Shown here piece by piece: positions 36,864 to 43,100 of a DNA stretch of 64,000 nucleotides. The notes under the pieces were generated by a model that was not told the origin of the DNA, searched no databases, and was given only the letters and a program-made list of their open reading frames with translations. Made by a program: the position numbers and the translations under genes. The stretch spans positions 62,001 to 126,000 of the forward strand of contig NZ_QUNO01000014.1 of assembly GCF_003387475.1 (NCBI RefSeq), in the 5' to 3' direction. This stretch comes from Kutzneria buriramensis. Lineage in GTDB: Bacteria; Actinomycetota; Actinomycetes; Mycobacteriales; Pseudonocardiaceae. Position 1 is the stretch's first letter; every line of letters starts with the position of its first letter.

Positions 36864-37127
36864 TCACACCGCGCCGTTCTGGGCTTCGCGCAGACGGGTC
36901 AGGAGCTGGCGCGGGGTCGGGCAGTCCTGCGCCGCCGTCCCGCCCAGGTCGACCCGCCGGCGGTGCTCGAGCTCGCGGACGACCGCGAGCATGCCGACGG
37001 AGTCCACCCCGATGTCCGCGAACGTCGTCAGCCGGTGGCTCAACCGGTGGACGTTCACCGTGACGCCGACGTGTTTGAGGATGATCGACGCGAGTTCCTG
37101 GTAGGTCAGCTCGGGGATCGAGGACAT
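36864..37127 (-). CDS. Type II polyketide acyl carrier protein
   Basis: This is an 87-residue ACP with the phosphopantetheine Ser43 in ADIGVDSVGMLAVV, in a four-helix frame of normal length. The DSVG context, rather than the usual DSL/DSI, is seen in many aromatic PKS ACPs. It carries the growing poly-beta-ketone between KS-alpha/CLF and the cyclase. The start follows AAGG at about nine bases. It lies 69 bases after the CLF stop and 3 before the cyclase. Confidence 0.9.
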   Translation of the reverse strand: MSSIPELTYQELASIILKHVGVTVNVHRLSHRLTTFADIGVDSVGMLAVVRELEHRRRVDLGGTAAQDCPTPRQLLTRLREAQNGAV

Positions 37128-37196
37128 GGTTCGAATGCCTTAGCAGGTGGTTGCGGGCGCCGCGGGCGGACGCGAATCGGTGGTCGCCGGGCGTCG

Positions 37197-38408
37197 TCAG
37201 TGATCCGGGCGGTGCAAGACGAGTGCGGAGTTCATGCCGCCGTACCCCCGGGCGAGCACGAGCGCGGTGCGCAGCTCGGCTCGGCGCGGGGCGCCGACGA
37301 CGAAGTCGAGGTCGTCGATCGGCTCGGCGAGCGCCGGGATCGGCGGGATGATCCCGTGATCGAGGCTGAGGACGGCGGCCGCGACGTCGAGCGCGGAGGC
37401 GCTGGCGTACGCCCGGCCGAACCCGGCCTTGGGCGCGGTCACCGGGACCTTCGTGCCGAACAGCGACTTGATCACGGTGGCCTCGGCGCGGTCGGCCGTG
37501 GGGATGGCGGTCGCGTCGGCGAAGACGACGTCGATGTCCTCCGGCTGGCAGCGGGCCGCCGTGAGGGCCTTGCGGCACGCCATCTCCAGCCCCTCGCCCG
37601 ACGGGTCGAAGGCGGCGACCGCGCTGAAGGTCGCGCCGTGCCCGGCGATCACGGCCCTGGGCCGACTGCCCCGCTCGGCGGCGTCGGCCGCCGACTCCAC
37701 CACGAACATCGCGGCTCCCTCGGCCGGCGCGTATCCGCATGCGCCGTGAGAGAACGGGAGATAGGCGGCGTCGGGATCGGCCGACTCGGTGAGCATTCGC
37801 GCGAAGTACTGCGGCGCCAGCGCGTAGGGGCACAGTGGCGCCTCGGCCGCGCCCGCGATCATGATCCGGGCGCCGCGTCGGAGGGCGCGTCGGGCGTGCG
37901 CCAGCGCGTCGATACCGCCGGCCTCGTCGGTGACGATGACCCCGCACGGCCCCTTCATGGTGTCGCGGACCGACACCTGCCCGGTCGTCGCCGCGTGCAA
38001 CGGCGCGATCGACTGGTACGGGCTGAGGTGGTGCGGGCCGTCGCGCCACAGCCTGCCGAGCCCACGCTGCCCGGACTCGGCGCCGCCGACACAGCTGCTG
38101 GTGATCACGCCGGCGGCGAAGGGATTGAGCGCGGGCGGCGAGAACAACGCGTCGGCCATGGCGAGGTCGGCGGCGGCGAGACCGAACTGGGTGGCCCGGT
38201 CGGCCTGCACCACGTAATGGCGCTCGATCAGCTCGTCGGCGTCGAAGCCGACCTCGCCGGCGACGGTGACCGGGGTGCCCTCGGGATCGAACCGGGTGAT
38301 CGGCGCCAACAGGTTCCGGCCCGCCGAGGTGGCCTGCCAGAACTCCGTCGCGCCGATGCCGCCCGGCGCTATCGGGCCGACCCCGGTGATCACGGCCGTG
38401 ACGGTCAC
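37197..38408 (-). CDS. Type II PKS ketosynthase beta / chain length factor
   Basis: This 403-residue thiolase-fold protein pairs with KS-alpha. The active-site Cys position is replaced by Glu162 in IVTDEAGGIDA, where chain length factors usually have Gln in an EQAGG context, so it cannot condense but may help decarboxylation or set the cavity. The N-terminus TAVITGVGPIAPGG and C-terminus GYGGMNSALVL fit the family. The GTG at 38408 has AGGAAGG five bases upstream and overlaps the stop of the last micro-ORF (GTGA). In most clusters KS-alpha and CLF overlap directly; here three repeat-encoded micro-ORFs lie between them. CLF largely sets chain length, which I cannot predict. Confidence 0.9.
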   Translation of the reverse strand: MTVTAVITGVGPIAPGGIGATEFWQATSAGRNLLAPITRFDPEGTPVTVAGEVGFDADELIERHYVVQADRATQFGLAAADLAMADALFSPPALNPFAAGVITSSCVGGAESGQRGLGRLWRDGPHHLSPYQSIAPLHAATTGQVSVRDTMKGPCGVIVTDEAGGIDALAHARRALRRGARIMIAGAAEAPLCPYALAPQYFARMLTESADPDAAYLPFSHGACGYAPAEGAAMFVVESAADAAERGSRPRAVIAGHGATFSAVAAFDPSGEGLEMACRKALTAARCQPEDIDVVFADATAIPTADRAEATVIKSLFGTKVPVTAPKAGFGRAYASASALDVAAAVLSLDHGIIPPIPALAEPIDDLDFVVGAPRRAELRTALVLARGYGGMNSALVLHRPDH

Positions 38409-38491
38409 GGACCTTCCTCGCTGACGCTCGGAGCACGAAGGTCCGCGACCAAGGTCGCAGTGCTGGATGGTTCCCTCGCAAGCTCGGTCAC
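38405..38491 (-). CDS. Repeat-encoded micro-ORF 3 (28 codons), coupled to CLF
   Basis: Third copy. It starts with a GTG overlapping the stop of copy 2 and ends at a TGA that overlaps the CLF start at 38408. It contains GGTCGC changed to TTGGTCGC upstream and GCGAGG instead of GTGAGG before the CLF GTG. The frame has no stop or shift, so coupling from KS-alpha to CLF is preserved through all three copies. Confidence 0.45.
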   Translation of the reverse strand: MTELAREPSSTATLVADLRAPSVSEEGP

Positions 38492-38574
38492 GGACCTTCC
38501 TCACTGACGCTCGGAGCACGAAGGTCCGCGACCGAGGTCGCAGTGCTGGATGGTTCCCTCGCAAGCTCGGTCAC
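38488..38574 (-). CDS. Repeat-encoded micro-ORF 2 (28 codons)
   Basis: Second copy, starting VTELAREPSSTATS and ending SVSEEGP. Both ends overlap its neighbours by GTGA. It differs from copy 1 at residue 4 (Leu for Pro). It is likely only a relay for ribosomes moving from KS-alpha to CLF. Confidence 0.45.
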   Translation of the reverse strand: MTELAREPSSTATSVADLRAPSVSEEGP

Positions 38575-38657
38575 GGACCTTCCTCACTGACGCTCGGAGC
38601 ACGAAGGTCCGCGACCGAGGTCGCAGTGCTGGATGGTTCCCTCGCAGGCTCGGTCAC
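38571..38657 (-). CDS. Repeat-encoded micro-ORF 1 (28 codons), coupled to KS-alpha
   Basis: The GTG at 38657 overlaps the KS-alpha stop (GTGA). The frame encodes 28 residues beginning VTEPAREPSSTATS and ending SVSEEGP, then a TGA that overlaps the next GTG. GAGGAAGG lies just before that next start. No domain is recognisable in such a short Ser/Ala/Glu-rich peptide. Translation is inferred from start/stop geometry; the peptide may have no function of its own. Confidence 0.45.
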   Translation of the reverse strand: MTEPAREPSSTATSVADLRAPSVSEEGP

Positions 38658-39928
38658 GGCCGACTCGTTTCCCCGCGGCCCGAATCGGGGCGGCGCAAGG
38701 CCATCACGGACTGGAACCCGCCGAACCCGCTGGCCAGCGACAGCGCGACGCCGACGCGGTGCTCGCGGGCGATGTCGGGAACGTAGTCCAGATCGCACTC
38801 GGGATCGGCCACGGTGAGGTTGGCCGTCGGCGGCACCACGCCACGGTCGACGGCCAGTGCGGCCGCGACCAGCTCGATCGCCCCGCTGGCGCCGAGCGCG
38901 TGCCCGACCATCGACTTGATCGAGCTCATGGGCGCCGAGTACGCCCACTGCCCGAGAGCCAGCTTGACCGCGTTGGTCTCGTGCCGGTCGTTCTGGCGGG
39001 TTCCGGTGCCGTTCGCGCTGATGTAGTCGATCTCCGTGGGGCCCAGGCGCGCCTGGTTGAGCACCTGGGTGATGGCCACCGCGAGCACCCGGCCGTCGGT
39101 GGTCAACCCGGTCATGTGGTGCGCGCTGCTCAGCGTGGCGTAGCCGGCGACCTCGCACAGCACGGTCGCGCCTCGCCGGATCGCGTGCCGGAGCTCCTCG
39201 AGTACCAGGACGGCGGCTCCCTCACCGAGCACGAAGCCGTCGCGTTCCCGGTCGAACGGCCGGCAGGAGTGCTCGGGATCGTCGTTGCGTGACGACGTCA
39301 CCCCGATCGCGTCGAAGCGCCCCACGGTCGCGGGGGATATCGGCGCCTCGGCGCCGCCGGTCACCACGACGTCGGCATCGCCGTCCAGGATGAGCTGGGC
39401 GGCGTAGCCGATCGCGTCGATCCCGGCCGTGCAGCCGCTCGACACGGTGTGCACCGGGCCGCGGGCGCCGCAGAGCCGGGCGATCTCCGCGCCGAGCATG
39501 CTGGGCGTCCACGCCAGACGCAGATGCGGCGAGCCGTACTGGTGGTCCAGTTCCCATTTCGAGCCACCGTCGCTCATCACCACGTAGTTCTGCTCCAGCA
39601 AGGCCGCCGAACCCAGCGCGGTGCCCATCACCACGCCGACCCGCCACTCGTCCTCCTCGACCACGTTGAGCCCCGAACCGTGCAGCGCCTCGGTGGTGGC
39701 GGTGGCGGCGAACTGGAGGTAGCGGTCCAGCCAGCCGGTGTTCATGCCGTGCGCGGCCTGGTGCAGGTCGCACTCCGCCGCGATGCGTGACCGGAACCCG
39801 GTGGCGTCGAACAGGGTGATCGGCCGGGTCATCGGCCGCCCGGAGGTCAGCAGTTCCCAGAACGCGGGAATTCCGACGCCGCCGGGAGCGGTCACCCCCA
39901 TGCCGGTGATCACTACTCGCCTTGTCAC
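38654..39928 (-). CDS. Type II PKS ketosynthase alpha with Asn for the first catalytic His
   Basis: This 424-residue condensing enzyme has Cys166 in SSGCTAGIDA and His343 in MVGHALGAS. The first catalytic His position is Asn306 (ISANGTGTRQNDRHET; codon AAC), where aromatic PKS ketosynthases read AHGSGT or AHGTGT. The spacing matches the C169/H309/H346 triad of actinorhodin KS with a constant offset of three, so the alignment is secure. The rest is typical (RVVITGMGVTAPGG, CRPFDRERDGFVLGEGA). Loss of this His should weaken malonyl decarboxylation. The GTG at 39928 is preceded by an in-frame-terminated short ORF overlapping by GTGA. The 241 bases upstream to 40169 probably hold the operon promoter. 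Confidence 0.92.
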   Translation of the reverse strand: MTRRVVITGMGVTAPGGVGIPAFWELLTSGRPMTRPITLFDATGFRSRIAAECDLHQAAHGMNTGWLDRYLQFAATATTEALHGSGLNVVEEDEWRVGVVMGTALGSAALLEQNYVVMSDGGSKWELDHQYGSPHLRLAWTPSMLGAEIARLCGARGPVHTVSSGCTAGIDAIGYAAQLILDGDADVVVTGGAEAPISPATVGRFDAIGVTSSRNDDPEHSCRPFDRERDGFVLGEGAAVLVLEELRHAIRRGATVLCEVAGYATLSSAHHMTGLTTDGRVLAVAITQVLNQARLGPTEIDYISANGTGTRQNDRHETNAVKLALGQWAYSAPMSSIKSMVGHALGASGAIELVAAALAVDRGVVPPTANLTVADPECDLDYVPDIAREHRVGVALSLASGFGGFQSVMALRRPDSGRGETSRP

Positions 39929-40169
39929 GCCGCATCACCTCGTGCGGTGTCCGTAGCGCGCAGGGTCAACTCGTCGTCCTGACTCATGTCGGCGTCCGGC
40001 CGAGCGTTCCAGTGCCTGGACCGGCCGGACGAGTTCTGCTGAGGAAGCGACCGCATCCCGGCCGTGATGGAGCAAGTCTGCATCGGGGCGCCGGCCGACA
40101 CAGGTGGCCATCTGGGTGGCCCCCGGCCCCGCCGCCGATCATGAGCGATGCTCGCCACCGCGGCTCCCG

Positions 40170-41198
40170 TCACTGGCCGGGGGAGTCGTGCGGCATCGGC
40201 TTCTGGTCGTCGTGCTCGTCCGGTGGTGGGACCAGCCCACGGAAGGAGGCCTGGAGGCCGGCCTGGAAACGGGTGCGAACCCCCAATCGCTCCAGCAGAC
40301 CGCCGATCCGGCGCTGAAAGGTCCGGTAGGACAGCCCCAGCTGGCGGGCGATGATCCGGTCCGGCAGGCCGGCGGTCAGCAGGGCGACGAGGCGGGCGTC
40401 CTCCTGCGGCAGCCCATGGTCCTCGTCGGCGGCCCGGCCGCCGACCGGGGGGAGCGGCAGGGCGGTGCGCCAGAGCGTCTCGAACAGCGCGTCCAGCGCC
40501 TCCAGCAGCGCGGACGGGTGCACGACCAGGACCGACTCGATCGCGTGCGGGTCGGACCGCAGCGGCAGCAGCGCGAGCCGCCGATCGGCCAGGATCAGCT
40601 TGATGGGCGCCTCCGCCAGCACCCTGGCCTGCTCCCCCTGGGCGATCGCGGGTTCGATCTCGGTCTGGATGTCGCGAGTGGACAGTCCGACCGGATCGTA
40701 GAGACCACGGTAGGGAACCCCGCGGCGCAGCATCTCCGCCTCGACGGGAGCCAGCATCTCCGGGGCGATCACGTAGGGCTGCTTGTCGATGAAGCGGACC
40801 TCGGTGCTCGTGCTGCGCAGGATCTGCTCGACGCGCTGGGCGACCGCGTGTCGGCCGGAGATCACCTCGATCAGGTCGGCCGGGTTGCGGCCGGCGGCCG
40901 CTCGGCGGTACCGCGCGGCCAGTTGCTCCATGAACAACCGGGTGCGCTTGATCCTCTCCTGCTGCTCCAGCAGCAGCACCTCGAGCGCGACGTCGGGGGG
41001 AGTCGCGGCGAACACCTGTGAGCCCCCCTCGGTGCGCATGATCAGCCCATTGGCCTCCAACGTGTTCAGCGCGTCGTGGACGCGTGTTCGGTCCAGGGTG
41101 GTAGTGCCGCTCACCTCTTCAACCGTCAGCGGTGGGTTGTCGACAAGTGCTTCGTACACCGCCTCGGCGGTGGCATCGAGGCCAACAATCTCGAGCAT
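40170..41198 (-). CDS. TrmB-like N-terminal / LuxR-like C-terminal transcription regulator
   Basis: This is a 342-residue regulator. The N-terminus is a TrmB-type winged helix (LDATAEAVYEALVDNPPLTVEEVSGTTTLDRTRVHDALNTLEANGL). The middle resembles the effector domain of that group, and the C-terminus is a LuxR-like HTH (ARLVALLTAGLPDRIIARQLGLSYRTFQRRIGGLLERLGVRTR). Such TrmB/LuxR hybrids are common near actinomycete secondary-metabolite genes and sometimes control them. The ATG at 41198 follows GAGGA by about seven bases. It lies upstream of, and in the same direction as, the type II PKS genes, so it may regulate them. The 229 bases up to the next gene contain no ORF. Confidence 0.8.
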   Translation of the reverse strand: MLEIVGLDATAEAVYEALVDNPPLTVEEVSGTTTLDRTRVHDALNTLEANGLIMRTEGGSQVFAATPPDVALEVLLLEQQERIKRTRLFMEQLAARYRRAAAGRNPADLIEVISGRHAVAQRVEQILRSTSTEVRFIDKQPYVIAPEMLAPVEAEMLRRGVPYRGLYDPVGLSTRDIQTEIEPAIAQGEQARVLAEAPIKLILADRRLALLPLRSDPHAIESVLVVHPSALLEALDALFETLWRTALPLPPVGGRAADEDHGLPQEDARLVALLTAGLPDRIIARQLGLSYRTFQRRIGGLLERLGVRTRFQAGLQASFRGLVPPPDEHDDQKPMPHDSPGQ

Positions 41199-41427
41199 GC
41201 ATTGATCCTCGGGGTACGTGTGGCCTGACAGGGCGGTCGTCGGAGGCGTAAAGACGCATCTGTCGTCCTTGCGCCACGGCCTGCTATTCCCAACCGTTGG
41301 GTCGTCCGACACAGTGGGGCGCGCACCCCGGTTGGGACGGGTGGCAAGGACACCGTCCAGGCGGGAGTCGACCCGTCCCGTCGACTCCCGCTGGTGGGGT
41401 GGTGGCTTCCGGACAGGGCTCGCCCGG

Positions 41428-42291
41428 TCAGCTCGCGGGTGTCTTCGTCAAGGGGCTGTAAACCATGTCGACCCAAGGCAGGTGGATGTTCAGCATGTTA
41501 GCCGTGATCCGGTCGAGGTGCCGCTGGGCGTGCGGACTCGAGTGCTCGGTCGGAGGCTCGGTCCGCAGCTGTTGTTCGAAGTAGGAACCCTTGACGCCCG
41601 TCGACGCCGTGATGGCGTACAGCACACAGTCCGCGGCCGCCGCCACGGGCCCGGCCGGCCAGCCGAACGCCCGGCGGTGCAGCTTCGTGTCCGCGGTTCC
41701 GGGATCGACGGACACGGCGCTGCACGAGCTGTCGGCCAGGATGTCGGCCAGGCCGGCGGTGTGCAGCGTGAGGGCCAGCTTGGACTGGGCGTAGGCCGTC
41801 ACCGGGTGGTAGCGGTGCTCCAGCGACATGTCGTGCCAGCGCAGCTTGACGTTGCGTTGCGGACTGCACACCACGTTGACGATTCGGCTGTGCGCGGGGG
41901 TGGTGAGCAGCGGGAACAGGCCGGCGGTGAGCATCACCGGGGCGAGATAGTTCACCTGGAGCGTCATCTCGTGCCCGTCGGCGGACAGTGTTCTCGGGTA
42001 GATGCCGGCCGTGGCCGCGTTGTTGACGAGGATGTCGAGCCGGTCCAGGCTGCCGCACACTCGATTGATCATGTAGCGGACCTCGGCGAGGCTGGCGAGG
42101 TCGGCCTTGAGCGGGATGATCGTCGTCCCCGGGTTGGCGGGCGCGAGCGACGCCGCCAGTTCCATCAGGCTGGTCGGGTACCGACCATGTATCAGGAGGG
42201 TGTCGACCAGGCCCGCCAGTCGGTGCGCCACGGCGCAGCCGATGCCGTCGGTGGCGCCCGTGACCAGGGCCGCCGCCCATTTCTTGTTCAT
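41428..42291 (-). CDS. Short-chain dehydrogenase/reductase
   Basis: This 287-residue SDR has ALVTGATDGIG (cofactor motif), ILVNNAATAG, IVNVVCSPQ with the catalytic Ser, and YAQSKLAL (YxxxK). The C-terminal part is longer than in minimal SDRs and closer to retinol/protochlorophyllide-type members. It might reduce a carbonyl of the neighbouring polyketide, but it is not a canonical type II PKS ketoreductase and could be unrelated. I chose the ATG at 42291, which begins just before the Rossmann motif; the longer frame to 42468 has no family support. Confidence 0.85.
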   Translation of the reverse strand: MNKKWAAALVTGATDGIGCAVAHRLAGLVDTLLIHGRYPTSLMELAASLAPANPGTTIIPLKADLASLAEVRYMINRVCGSLDRLDILVNNAATAGIYPRTLSADGHEMTLQVNYLAPVMLTAGLFPLLTTPAHSRIVNVVCSPQRNVKLRWHDMSLEHRYHPVTAYAQSKLALTLHTAGLADILADSSCSAVSVDPGTADTKLHRRAFGWPAGPVAAAADCVLYAITASTGVKGSYFEQQLRTEPPTEHSSPHAQRHLDRITANMLNIHLPWVDMVYSPLTKTPAS

Positions 42292-43100
42292 GTGTGGATG
42301 CCACCTCGGCCTTCCTGCTGGCACCTCCTCGAAGGCGATGTCGCTGATTGAATGATGTGGGCTTCGAGTGTTTTTTTGCTGCTCATGTATCCAACTTCGC
42401 CTGTCGTGTTTCGCATGCGCGGGGTTCGCCGCCGCTCGGTGTTTCGCGGGGAGCGGGGTCACCCCCACCGCGACCGATAGAAAGACGGTGCAGCGCCGGT
42501 TGGGCTGTGGTCCTTGGCGCGGCGGATCCCGGCTGAAGGGTGATCCGGTCCCGGTGAACGCCAGGCTGCGAGTAGGGGCCAGATGGCGTCATTTGATTGC
42601 TCCGTCTGGTCGATCAAATCGCGCCTCGTTCATGTTGACGGCACTGAGGGTGTGTGGCAACGGCCGCGAGGGTGATTGGTCAACTGCTGTTCGGGTCAAT
42701 AGCCGCGCGAAATCGGCTGGCTTACACGAAGATCCTTCATGTTAATCGTGAGAATTATTCATGTAGGCGTGCAATTATCTCGGCCCGCGATGCATGTGCG
42801 GTGCTCCGGGCGTTTCCTTGGGTTTGTCGTCCAGCGGCGGCCGTGTCGGGGTTTACGGCGAGCGGGTGTCCCCCGTGTGGCCGTGAGCGCCGGTTCACCC
42901 GCATGGCAGGCGTGTGAAACGAATTTTATCTGCGAGAGTTGCACCCGTTGTGCTTCGTGGGGGAACGAAGGGCGCGGTTGGCCGCGAGGGTATGTCCCCG
43001 CCCGCCGAGGTCGGTTGCGGCACGCGTTCTTGTGGAACTGCTCGCGCGGTGGCGCCCGAGTCCTTGTCGGGGCATTCGCCGTTGAAGAGAAGGTTTTTGG
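42292..43100. other. Divergent intergenic region before the lanthipeptide synthetase
   Basis: This 809-base gap between the leftward SDR and the rightward LanKC gene is AT-richer than its neighbours in places (for example 42360-42420 with a T7 run, 42720-42780). I searched it on both strands for a class III leader (LLxLQ) and found none. It presumably holds the promoter of the lanthipeptide operon. Confidence 0.5.

Larger units (their letters stand above)
38402..38650. repeat. Three direct 83-bp repeats between KS-alpha and CLF
   Basis: Unit starts are at 38402, 38485 and 38568, with a fourth partial copy of nine bases at 38651, giving an exact 83-base period. The copies differ at only a few positions (for example G/A in TTCCTCGC/TTCCTCAC, and AAGCT/AGGCT). 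Each unit contains two potential hairpins (CGGACCTTC...GAAGGTCCG and GCGACC..GGTCGC) and, on the leftward strand, a ribosome-binding site (GAGGAAGG) with a GTG. The period equals an 87-base micro-ORF minus a four-base overlap. Confidence 0.95.

Noticed and set aside
37197-38564. CLF gene extended upstream through the repeats to 38564
   Set aside because: The extension reads the 83-bp repeats in a frame that does not conserve across copies. Homology and the ribosome-binding site place the start at 38408.
38571-39158. 195-codon leftward frame running into the repeats
   Set aside because: It is an out-of-frame reading of the end of KS-alpha; only its last 28 codons, after the GTGA overlap, make sense as micro-ORF 1.
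39925-40173. Short ORF overlapping the KS-alpha start by GTGA
   Set aside because: The overlap is attractive, but none of its start codons has a ribosome-binding site and the sequence is Arg/Pro/Ser-rich. A 20-codon version starting MSQDDELTL remains possible but is unsupported.
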